DNA of 64,000 bases from DATGZH01 sp035297265. GTDB lineage: Bacteria; Actinomycetota; Acidimicrobiia; Acidimicrobiales; RAAP-2. A program made the translations under genes and the position numbers. A model generated the notes under the pieces. That model made no database searches and was not told the DNA's origin. It saw only the letters and a list, made by a program, of their open reading frames with translations. The DNA lies in assembly GCA_035297265.1 (NCBI GenBank), contig DATGZH010000001.1:1-64000 (forward strand), written 5' to 3'. Shown in pieces: positions 16,722-24,097 of this stretch. The first letter of the stretch is position 1. The number at the start of each line of letters is the position of its first letter.

Positions 16722-19264
16722 ACCACCACCACCCGGAGCACCTCCTCGAGGGTCGTGACACCCTGAATGGCCTTCAGGAGACCGTCCTGCCGAAGGGTGC
16801 GCATGCCCTGCTCGCAGGACGTGCGCTCGAGGTTGGCGATCGACGCCTGCTCGATAATCATGCGATCGACCTCCTCCGACATGTTCATGACCTCGGCGAG
16901 CACGGTCCGTCCAAGGTAGCCGGTGTGGCTGCAGGCCCGGCAGCCGACCGTCCGGTAGAGGGTGGACCACTCGAGCCCCTCGAGGTCGTCGGCGCCGTAG
17001 CCGGCCGCCTCGAACTCCTTCTCGGTCGCCTCGTAGGGCTCCCGGCACTGGTCGCAGAGGACCCGGGCGAGGCGCTGGGTGAGCACTGTGCCGACGGCCG
17101 ACGTCACGAGGAAGGGCTCGATGCCCATCTCGGTCAGCCGCAGCGGCGTGGCCGCGGCGGCGTTCGTGTGGAGCGTGGTGAGCACGAGGTGCCCCGACAG
17201 GGCGGCTTCCATGGCGATCGTGGCGGTATCGACGTCGCGGATCTCACCGATGAGCACGATGTCGGGGTCGGCCCGCAGGATCGACTTGAGCGCGGTCGAG
17301 AAGAGCAGGCCGGCCTTCGTGTTGATCTGGACCTGGGTGATGCCGTCGATGCGGTACTCGACCGGGTCCTCCACCGTGACCACGGCCTTCTCCGGGCTCA
17401 GCAGCTCGGCGAGGGTGGCGTAGAGGGTGGTCGTCTTACCGGCACCGGTCGGGCCGGTCACGAGGACGACGCCGTAGGGATGCTTGTAGGCGCTGGCGTA
17501 GCGCTCCAGGGTGTCGGGGAAGAAGCCGAGATCGGGGAGCGTCCGCAGGCCGACCGACTTGTCGAGGAGCCGCAGCACGACGGTCTCGCCGTAGATCGAC
17601 GGCAGCGTGGCGATGCGCAGGTCGATCTGGCGGTCGCTCACCGAGAGCGAGACCCGGCCCTCCTGGGGCACGCGGTGCTCGGTGATGTCCATCTCGCCGA
17701 GCACCTTCATCCGGCTGACGACCGCTGCGCCGATCGAGGCGGACGCCGAGGTGGCCTCGTGCATCACGCCGTCGATGCGGAAGCGGATGCGGAGGCGCTT
17801 CGGCGTCGGCTCGATGTGGATGTCCGAGGCCCGCTCGTTCAGCGCCTGAAGGATGAGCAGGTTGACGTAGCGGACGATCGGCGCGTCCTCGACGACGGCC
17901 TGCAGGCTCTCGAGCTCGAAGCCCGCCCCGGTCCCGTAGCCGGCACCGATGGCGTCCTCGGCCACCTCGGAGACGTCGACGTCGGCGTCGCGCGAGTAGC
18001 GCAGCATCGACGCGATCTGGGACCTCGTGGCCACGACGGGCGTGAAGTTGCGCCCCATGATCGTGCGCAGGTCGTCCATGGCGAAGACGTCGGTCGGGTT
18101 GGCCATGGCCACGACCGGCACGCCGTCGACGATGGCGATCGGGAGCACCATGTGGTGGCGGGCCGTCGCCTCGGGGATGAGGCCCGCCGCCGCCTGCTCG
18201 ATCGGGTACTTGGTGAGGTCGACGAACTCGAGACCCACCTCCTGGGCCATCGCCCACACGAGGTCGTCCTCGGTCGCCAGCTGTTGGTTGTACAGGTAGC
18301 GGGCGAGCGACTCCCCCGTCTCGTGGTGCGCCTGGAGGGCGGTCGCCATGTCCTCGGGCGACACCCGACCCGCTTCGACGAGCACCCGGGCGAGCGGCGG
18401 GCCGGGCAAGGGCCCGGCGCCCTCCTCGACGACGTACCCCTCGGGCGCGGGCGGCGGAGCTCCGGTGTCGTCGGGGGCTTGGCTGAACCCCGGCGGAGGC
18501 GGGGGCAGCACGCCGAGTTCGTCACCGGCACCCGGGGTGAGCTCGTCGGTGTGGGCACCGTTGACGACGGCCGTGGCGCCGCCGTTCGCCGAGTCACCGT
18601 TGGCGCCGTTGGTGCCCGACGGCTGGTAGAGGGGCCCGACCGACGGGGCGTAGGGCTCCGAGGCGGCCGGGGGCGAGAGGATGTCGCGGAGCGACTCCTC
18701 GAGCGTGGTGGCCGGCTTGGGCTTCTCGTCGTCGGACGGCGCCCCGTCCTCGTGCCCGTCCTCCACGGCCTCCGACGGCGCGGCCCCCGCCTCGTCGGCC
18801 CGCTCGGCGACATCCGTCGAGGCCTCGTGGTCGGCCGCTTCGTCCTCGTCGGGGAGCGTCTTTTCGGCCACCGCCACCGCTCCGGGCTCAGCGGCGCTCT
18901 GCGTGGCCGTGTCGCCGTCGGCGCCCAGCGCGCCGTCGGCCCCACCGCCGTCGTCTTCGTCCTCGCCCCCGTAGAGCAGCTGGAGGGCCCGGTCGACCTG
19001 GTCCTCACGGGCCACGACGGCGACGAACTCCCGGCCCACGCTCGAGCGGAGGGCGTCCATGGCGAAGAGGTCGCCCGGGTCACAGACGGCGATCACGGGT
19101 GTGCCGAGGCGGCGCCCGATCGGCACGGCCCGGTGACGGCGGGCCACCGCTTCGGGCACGAGGGACGAGGCGCCGGGGGCGAGCGTCGACTTGGTCAGAT
19201 CGACGTACCGAAGACCGTGCTGCTCCGCAAGGCGGCGGGCGCTCTTCTCGGCGTCCTCGGTCAT
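16718..19264 (-). CDS. pilB: Type IV pilus extension ATPase PilB/GspE
   Basis: 848 residues from ATG 19264, which has GAGGGG four bases upstream; longer starts lack this. A partial MshEN domain covers residues 1-90, an acidic Ala/Pro/Glu-rich linker runs to about 285, and a complete second MshEN domain follows (VLVEAGRVSPEDM to about 420). The ATPase core has Walker A GPTGAGKT (near 603), Walker B DIVLIGEIRD and the zinc tetracysteine CDQC/CRAC (near 736 and 770). PilB drives pilin polymerisation. The roughly 200-residue disordered linker between two MshEN copies is unusual. Its promoter region is shared with pilD, which diverges. Confidence 0.95.
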   Translation of the reverse strand: MTEDAEKSARRLAEQHGLRYVDLTKSTLAPGASSLVPEAVARRHRAVPIGRRLGTPVIAVCDPGDLFAMDALRSSVGREFVAVVAREDQVDRALQLLYGGEDEDDGGGADGALGADGDTATQSAAEPGAVAVAEKTLPDEDEAADHEASTDVAERADEAGAAPSEAVEDGHEDGAPSDDEKPKPATTLEESLRDILSPPAASEPYAPSVGPLYQPSGTNGANGDSANGGATAVVNGAHTDELTPGAGDELGVLPPPPPGFSQAPDDTGAPPPAPEGYVVEEGAGPLPGPPLARVLVEAGRVSPEDMATALQAHHETGESLARYLYNQQLATEDDLVWAMAQEVGLEFVDLTKYPIEQAAAGLIPEATARHHMVLPIAIVDGVPVVAMANPTDVFAMDDLRTIMGRNFTPVVATRSQIASMLRYSRDADVDVSEVAEDAIGAGYGTGAGFELESLQAVVEDAPIVRYVNLLILQALNERASDIHIEPTPKRLRIRFRIDGVMHEATSASASIGAAVVSRMKVLGEMDITEHRVPQEGRVSLSVSDRQIDLRIATLPSIYGETVVLRLLDKSVGLRTLPDLGFFPDTLERYASAYKHPYGVVLVTGPTGAGKTTTLYATLAELLSPEKAVVTVEDPVEYRIDGITQVQINTKAGLLFSTALKSILRADPDIVLIGEIRDVDTATIAMEAALSGHLVLTTLHTNAAAATPLRLTEMGIEPFLVTSAVGTVLTQRLARVLCDQCREPYEATEKEFEAAGYGADDLEGLEWSTLYRTVGCRACSHTGYLGRTVLAEVMNMSEEVDRMIIEQASIANLERTSCEQGMRTLRQDGLLKAIQGVTTLEEVLRVVVV

Positions 19265-19393
19265 CGTTCCCCTCGTGGGCTTCCCCAGGTGCGGGAGGCG
19301 ACGCACCGGGCCGACGCGGCCCGACACCCCTCGCCCCATCGCCCCGCTCGCGCTGGCCCCTGCCCATTCCGCTCCGTGCGGCTGAGCCCCACC

Positions 19394-19399
19394 AGACTA
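19394..19399 (-). promoter_or_regulatory. Probable -10 box (TAGTCT) of pilB
   Basis: TAGTCT on the minus strand, about 130 bases before the pilB ATG, would give a 5' leader of some 120 bases. It overlaps the left arm of an inverted repeat, so binding there could block transcription. Confidence 0.35.
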
Positions 19400-19438
19400 C
19401 CTTGCGCTTCCACCCGCAGGTAGTGCGTGGTCACGCAC
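19396..19438. promoter_or_regulatory. Two overlapping inverted repeats between pilB and pilD
   Basis: ACTACCT (19396-19402) pairs with AGGTAGT (19418-19424). Overlapping its right arm, GTGCGTG-GT-CACGCAC (19423-19438) is a nearly perfect 16-bp palindrome. Both lie between divergent pilus genes and one overlaps the suggested pilB -10 box, so they are good operator candidates. Confidence 0.45.
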
Positions 19439-19491
19439 CGCCCGCCCCCCTCCGAGGACCGGCCGGGACCCGGGGCTACAGTCCCACCCTG

Positions 19492-20322
19492 ATGGGCCAG
19501 ACCACCTCGAAGCTCCTGCTCACGGTGGTTTTCAGTGGGATCTTCGGGCTCATGATCGGCTCGTTCCTGAACGTCGTCGTCTACCGGGTGCCCCGGGGCC
19601 TCTCGATCGTCTCGCCCGGCTCGTTCTGCCCCTCGTGCGGGACGCCCCTCCGCTCGGCCGACAACGTGCCGCTCATCTCCTACGCCTTCCTGCGGGCCCG
19701 CTGCCGGACCTGCGGGGCACCCATCTCGGTCCGCTACCCCCTGATCGAGGCCACGACCGGCCTGGTGTTCGCCGGGCTGGCCGCCGTCGTCGGGCCCTCG
19801 GCCCCGCTCCTGCCGTTGCTCGTCCTGGCCGCGGCGACGATCGCCGCCTCGGCCATCGACGTCGACGGGCTGGCCGTGCCGTGGTCGGTGGTCCTGGCCG
19901 CGGCGGTCGGGGCGGCCGGGCTCCTCGTGGCCGACCTGGCGGCCCACCCGTCGTCCCGCCTCGGCTGGGCCGCCGCCGCCGCGGTGGCGGCCGGCCTCCT
20001 CGGCTGGTTCGGTGAGCGGCTGGGCGCCGGGCGCACGGGCGCCCCGACGGCCGGGTCGGCCCGGCGGGTGGCGGTGGGCGTCTGCCTGGCCTGGGCGGCG
20101 GGCTGGCTGTGGCCGGCCGGCGGGCTGGCCACAGCCGGGTGGATCGCCGTCGTCGAGGTCCTCGTGGCCAGCGGCGCCGGCGCCCTCCAGCCGGCTCCGG
20201 CGAGGGCGGGGGCCGGATCGCCGGCAACCGAGGGGGCGCGGAGCCTCACGCTCGCGCTGGTGGCCGCCGGCAGTCTCGGGTTCGTCCTCGTCGGTGCGCT
20301 CGTCGGCGCACCGACGCCGTAG
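19492..20322 (+). CDS. pilD: Type IV prepilin peptidase-like protein PilD, GxGD motif not found
   Basis: 276 residues from ATG 19492. A first helix (FGLMIGSFLNVVVYRVPRG) is followed by the cytosolic tetracysteine motif CPSC...CRTC of the N-methyltransferase domain and NVPLISY, which is classic PilD. Several helices follow, with SAIDVDGLAVPW carrying the first family Asp. The second catalytic Asp of A24 peptidases lies in a GxGD motif; none is visible in the rest of the protein, which is unusually Ala/Gly-rich. PilD cleaves and methylates prepilins. Either this copy is a methylase-only or degenerate paralogue, or the motif has drifted. A TACAGT box lies 9 bases before the start. Confidence 0.85.
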   Translation: MGQTTSKLLLTVVFSGIFGLMIGSFLNVVVYRVPRGLSIVSPGSFCPSCGTPLRSADNVPLISYAFLRARCRTCGAPISVRYPLIEATTGLVFAGLAAVVGPSAPLLPLLVLAAATIAASAIDVDGLAVPWSVVLAAAVGAAGLLVADLAAHPSSRLGWAAAAAVAAGLLGWFGERLGAGRTGAPTAGSARRVAVGVCLAWAAGWLWPAGGLATAGWIAVVEVLVASGAGALQPAPARAGAGSPATEGARSLTLALVAAGSLGFVLVGALVGAPTP

Positions 20323-20330
20323 GGGGACGG

Positions 20331-21428
20331 TCAGCCTCGACCGGTGCGGACGAGGCCCCGGCGCTCCAGCATGACCCGGAGGTCGTGGGGGTTCGACGAG
20401 GCCGCGAGCGCCTCCTGGAGGCTGATCACGCCCTCCTGCATCAGCTGGGCGAGGCTCTGGTCGAACGTCTGCATGCCGTAGTACTCGCCCTCGGCCACGA
20501 TCCCCTCGATGTCCGAGGTCTGCTCGGCCTCGGCGATGCACTGTCGGATACGACCGTTCGTCACCATGATCTCGAGGGCGGGCACCCGACCGCTGCCGTC
20601 GGAACGGCGGACGAGGCGCTGGGCGATGGTCCCGCGCAGCGCGCCGGCAAGGGAGATACGTACCTGTCCCTGGTGGTGCGGGGCGAAGAAGTCGACCACT
20701 CGGTTGATCGTCTCGGTGACGTTGATGGTGTGGAGCGTCGTGAGGACGAGGTGGCCCGTCTCAGCCGCCTTCAACGCGGCCTCCGCCGTCTCGACGTCGC
20801 GCATCTCCCCGACGAGGATCACGTCGGGGTCCTGGCGCAGGACGACCCGCATCGCGCTCTCGAAGGACTCCGAGTCGAAGCCCACCTCGCGCTGGTCGAC
20901 CGCCGACATCCGGTCGCGGTGGAGGTACTCGATGGGGTCCTCGATCGTCACGATGTGACAGGCCCTCGACTTGTTGATGTGGTCGATCATCGAGGCGAGC
21001 GTCGTCGTCTTACCCGAACCCGTCGGCCCGGTCACGAGCACGAGCCCTCGGGGCTCGTCGGCGAGGGCGAAGACGGCCGGCGGGAGTCCCAGCTCGTCGG
21101 CCGTGCCCGGCACCGGACGGACCCGCCGGAACACCATGGCCACCGTCCCCCGCTGGAGGTAGGCGTTGGCCCGGAACCGGCCGACGTTGTGCACCGAGTA
21201 GGCGAAGTCGACCTCGTGGCGCCGCTCGAAGACCGTCGCCATGTGGGGCGACATGATCGCCTCGGCCATCGTGGCCGTGTCCTCGGGCTGGAAGGGCGGT
21301 TCGGTGGTGAGGGTGTGCAGCACCCCCTGCACCCGCATGCGCGGGGGTGCGCCTGCCTTGATGAGCAGGTCCGACCCCTCCAGTTGAGACAGCAGAACTA
21401 ACAGACGGTCGAGATCCCCCTGGTCCAC
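20331..21428 (-). CDS. pilT2: Second PilT-type retraction ATPase
   Basis: 365 residues, standard PilT length, from GTG 21428. It has the N-terminal PAS-like half (GSDLLIKAGAPPRMRV), Walker A GPTGSGKT (near 133), TIEDPIEYLH, Walker B DVILVGEMRD and the GMQTFDQSL C-terminal motif. It differs from the other PilT by lacking the MshEN extension, so two retraction ATPases may act under different conditions, as with PilT/PilU pairs. It ends 8 bases from the convergent pilD stop. Its -10 box overlaps that of the divergent neighbour at 21448. Confidence 0.94.
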   Translation of the reverse strand: MDQGDLDRLLVLLSQLEGSDLLIKAGAPPRMRVQGVLHTLTTEPPFQPEDTATMAEAIMSPHMATVFERRHEVDFAYSVHNVGRFRANAYLQRGTVAMVFRRVRPVPGTADELGLPPAVFALADEPRGLVLVTGPTGSGKTTTLASMIDHINKSRACHIVTIEDPIEYLHRDRMSAVDQREVGFDSESFESAMRVVLRQDPDVILVGEMRDVETAEAALKAAETGHLVLTTLHTINVTETINRVVDFFAPHHQGQVRISLAGALRGTIAQRLVRRSDGSGRVPALEIMVTNGRIRQCIAEAEQTSDIEGIVAEGEYYGMQTFDQSLAQLMQEGVISLQEALAASSNPHDLRVMLERRGLVRTGRG

Positions 21429-21435
21429 GGGGCGG

Positions 21436-21442
21436 TAGCTTA
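21436..21442. promoter_or_regulatory. Shared symmetric -10 core of two divergent leaderless genes
   Basis: TAGCTTA reads as TAGCTT on the plus strand, six bases before GTG 21448, and as TAAGCT on the minus strand, eight bases before GTG 21428. Only 19 bases separate the two start codons, leaving no room for leaders, so a single bidirectional promoter is likely. Confidence 0.5.
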
Positions 21443-21447
21443 GGCGG

Positions 21448-22101
21448 GTGCCTGCAGCAGGTGGCGATCAGCCTGTCGCGGCCGGCGACACGAGGGGGTT
21501 CGTCGCCCCGGCCGGGGCACCACCAGCACCGGGGACGGCGGCCGCCTGGAGCCCGCCACCCCCGCCACCAGCGCCCAGCCGTCCGGTCGCCGACCTCGCC
21601 CCCGGGACGCTCAGTCCGGCTGCGGGGGCGGCGACCTCCTCACCGCCCCCGCCGCTCGAGCCGGCGGGGCTCCAGCTGTCGTTCCACGGCGTCTACCTCC
21701 TCGCCGACGGGGCCCGCGGGCTGCGGGCCAGCCCGGGCCACGAGCTCCGGGTCGACGACGGCGGGGTCTCGCTCGCCGTGGCCGGCGGCGCCCCGGTCTG
21801 GTCGGTGCCCTGGTCGGACGTCGAGCAGCTCGTCGTGCCCGAGCGATCCCCACTCCCGGACGGCCACGTGGGCGTGGTGGTCGAGGTGGCGACGGCGCAG
21901 GGGACCACGCGGCGGTGCCTCGTCCCAGCCGGCCACTGGTGGGCGCTCGGCGGGGCCTTCGAGGCCATCGCTCGGTCGCGGGGGGTGGCTCCCGGGCGCG
22001 AACGGCGCCTGCCCTGGCTGCTGACCGCGGTCCTCGTGCTCGTGGCCGCCGGGGCCGTGGCCGCGCTGCTGCTCGCCTCCGGCCACCTCATCCGCTGGTA
22101 G
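21448..22101 (+). CDS. Proline-rich protein with C-terminal membrane anchor
   Basis: 217 residues from GTG. Residues 1-75 are Pro/Ala-rich with runs of proline (PPPPPPAP). Residues 76-180 form a soluble domain with alternating beta-like strands (LQLSFHGVYLLADG, VPWSDVEQLVVPE) that looks like a pleckstrin-homology-type (bPH) module, by pattern only. A single helix near residues 192-212 is followed by HLIRW, making a tail-anchored cytoplasmic protein. Context inside the pilus region and a shared promoter with pilT2 suggest a pilus-related role. No family was recognised with certainty. Confidence 0.6.
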   Translation: MPAAGGDQPVAAGDTRGFVAPAGAPPAPGTAAAWSPPPPPPAPSRPVADLAPGTLSPAAGAATSSPPPPLEPAGLQLSFHGVYLLADGARGLRASPGHELRVDDGGVSLAVAGGAPVWSVPWSDVEQLVVPERSPLPDGHVGVVVEVATAQGTTRRCLVPAGHWWALGGAFEAIARSRGVAPGRERRLPWLLTAVLVLVAAGAVAALLLASGHLIRW

Positions 22102-22120
22102 CCGCCCTCGGCGTCAGCGG

Positions 22121-22444
22121 TCAGCTGTAGGAGGCGCTGCGCAGCTCGTCGACCGACAGCTCGGCTGTCGCCTCACCCCCGCACTGCGGGCAGTGGTCGA
22201 CGTGGCGCCACGATCGAAGGAGCCGTGTGCCCTCGGGGTTGAGCAGCACCACGAACGACTCCGACACGGGGTCGAGCTCGAGCCCGTAGTACGGCCGCCA
22301 GGCGGTCGAGGCGTTGCGGGCGTCGAGGTCCAGGCCCTTCAGGATCCGGCGGAACCGAAGGCGCGCCGTGTCGAACAGCCAGGTGCTGTGGCAAGACTCG
22401 AGGACGAGAGGTGCGTCGGGGGTGCCCTCCACGTCCGCGATCAT
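22121..22444 (-). CDS. Small protein with a Cys-x2-Cys motif, unknown function
   Basis: 107 residues from ATG 22444, chosen for the GTGGGG just upstream. The body has an aromatic-rich core (WRPYYGLELDP) and ends with HCPQCGGEA, a single Cys pair that could hold a metal only with other ligands or in a dimer. No signal or membrane segment. It lies between pilT2's neighbour and the carboxyltransferase gene; a link to either is not evident. Confidence 0.55.
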   Translation of the reverse strand: MIADVEGTPDAPLVLESCHSTWLFDTARLRFRRILKGLDLDARNASTAWRPYYGLELDPVSESFVVLLNPEGTRLLRSWRHVDHCPQCGGEATAELSVDELRSASYS

Positions 22445-22450
22445 GCCCCA

Positions 22451-22472
22451 CTTGGCTAAAGAAACAGCCAAG
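22451..22472 (-). promoter_or_regulatory. Hairpin just upstream of the small Cys-x2-Cys protein gene
   Basis: On the minus strand CTTGGCT pairs with AGCCAAG around an eight-base loop, directly before the ribosome site. A TAAAGT -10 candidate (22476-22481) lies just upstream, so the hairpin would be at the 5' end of the message or act as an operator. Confidence 0.35.
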
Positions 22473-22554
22473 AAAACTTTACGGTTCGGTGACGGTCCTG
22501 GGTCGCCCTGGTCAGAGGGGCAGAGCTCGGCGGCGGGCCCGGCCACCGGGACGG

Positions 22555-23895
22555 TCAGAGCGGGCCGCTGTCGTGCTTGCGCCCGACCAGGTGCTCCCGC
22601 TTGGCGGCAAGGGCGCCGAGGGCCCCGGTGAGGGCCCGGCGGGTGTCCTTCGGATCGATCACCGCGTCGACGAAGCCCCGCTCCGCCGCCGGCCACGGCG
22701 TCTGGATCTCCTGCCGGTAGCGCTCGACCAGCTGCTCGCGCTCCGCACCGCTCGAGCGCCGACCGAGGATCTGCACCGCGCCGGTCGCCCCCATGACCGC
22801 CACCTCGGCACCGGGCCAGGCGAGGCACAGGTCGTTGCCCAGCCCCTTCGAGTCCATCACGATGTAGGCCCCCCCGAAGGCCTTCCGCACGATGACGCAG
22901 ACCCTCGGCACCGTGGCCTCGGCGTAGGCGAACGCCAACTCGGCCCCGTAGCGGATCATCCCGCGCCACTCGAGATCCTTGCCCGGGAGGAACCCCGGGG
23001 TGTCGACGAGCGTGACGAGGGGCAAGTTGAACGCGTCGCAGAAGCGGACGAAGCGGGCCCCCTTCTGCGAGGCGGCGATGTCGATCGTGCCGGCGAGCGT
23101 GCGCGGCTGGTTGGCGACCACGCCGACGGGTCGGCCGTCGAGCCGGGCGAGTCCCGTGACGAGCTGGGGCGCCCACCTCGGCCAGAGCTCGAGGATCTCG
23201 GCGCGGTCGACCACCGCCGCCGCCACCGATCGCATGTCGTAGGAGAGGTGCTCCTCCACCGGCACCATCGTCCGCAACTCGGGCACCTCGCGGTCCGGCG
23301 GGTCGCTGTTGGCGGCGAGCGGCGGCTCTTCGTCGGCGTGCGGCGGGAGATAGGCGAGCAGCTCGCCCACCACCGCCTCGACGTCGTCGCCCTCGAGGGC
23401 GCAGAGACCGCTGTCCTTAGCGTGGACCGAGACGCCGCCGAGCTCCTCCCGGCCGAGAAGGACGCCGGTGAACTGGGCGACCGAGGCCGGACCGGAGACG
23501 AACGCCACCGCCCCGGGCAGCATCACGACGAGGTCAGCCAGCCCGAGGAGGAGCACCGGCCCGGCGACCACCGGACCGGTGACCACGGCCACGATCGGGA
23601 CGACCCCCGAGCACGCCGACAGCGCGGCGGCCGCGATCCCCCAACCGTGCAGGGCCTCGACCCCGTCCGCCATCTCGGCACCCCCCGAGGCCAGCTCCAG
23701 CACGAGCGGTAGGCGCAACTGGCGCGCCGCGTGGGCGGCGGCCGCGATGGCGTCGCCGTCGCCGTGCCGGACGGTGGCACCGGGGCGCGCCGTCGAGCGC
23801 ACGGTGACCGCCTGGCGCCCCTCGAACGTGCGCACCGAGGCACGTACCGCGCCGTCGGCGGCGGCGCGGAGCCCGATGGATGCCGGCGAGGTCAC
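22555..23895 (-). CDS. Acyl-CoA carboxylase carboxyltransferase (beta) subunit
   Basis: 446 residues from GTG 23895. The carboxyltransferase fold is clear: the N-terminal half has VLELASGGAEMADGVEAL and FVSGPASVAQFTG, and the C-terminal half has RTLAGTIDIAASQKGARFVRFCDAF, LVTLVDTPGFLPG, VIVRKAFGGAYIVM and a conserved terminal region. It transfers carboxyl from biotin carrier to acetyl- or propionyl-CoA. It is shorter than typical PccB (about 520), mainly at the N-terminus. A TAGGCT box seven bases before the GTG suggests a leaderless mRNA. The matching biotin carboxylase subunit may be the one at 59698. Confidence 0.9.
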   Translation of the reverse strand: MTSPASIGLRAAADGAVRASVRTFEGRQAVTVRSTARPGATVRHGDGDAIAAAAHAARQLRLPLVLELASGGAEMADGVEALHGWGIAAAALSACSGVVPIVAVVTGPVVAGPVLLLGLADLVVMLPGAVAFVSGPASVAQFTGVLLGREELGGVSVHAKDSGLCALEGDDVEAVVGELLAYLPPHADEEPPLAANSDPPDREVPELRTMVPVEEHLSYDMRSVAAAVVDRAEILELWPRWAPQLVTGLARLDGRPVGVVANQPRTLAGTIDIAASQKGARFVRFCDAFNLPLVTLVDTPGFLPGKDLEWRGMIRYGAELAFAYAEATVPRVCVIVRKAFGGAYIVMDSKGLGNDLCLAWPGAEVAVMGATGAVQILGRRSSGAEREQLVERYRQEIQTPWPAAERGFVDAVIDPKDTRRALTGALGALAAKREHLVGRKHDSGPL

Positions 23896-23902
23896 CTTCG
23901 GC

Positions 23903-23908
23903 AGCCTA
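23903..23908 (-). promoter_or_regulatory. -10 box (TAGGCT), leaderless arrangement
   Basis: TAGGCT on the minus strand is seven bases from the GTG of the carboxyltransferase gene, with no ribosome site between. Confidence 0.45.
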
Positions 23909-24003
23909 TGTTCCCTGGTGAGGACGCTGCCGCCCACCGATCGAGCGCTCGACACTTGATCACGGTGTGCAGATAGTGGCTGGCCTTGGCCTGCAGGGTG
24001 CAC

Positions 24004-24009
24004 TAAAGT
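24004..24009 (+). promoter_or_regulatory. Candidate -10 box (TAAAGT) of the pilMN operon
   Basis: TAAAGT lies about 90 bases before the pilMN ATG in a locally AT-richer stretch of the divergent gap 23896-24097. No clear -35 was found. Confidence 0.35.
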
Positions 24010-24097
24010 TCACGACGCTTCCATTTGCTGGGACAGCAGCGGTAGAGAGGGGGTCCGTGGGCCAGGGGGCGCCTGCGGATGACGGGGGTTAGACCGC

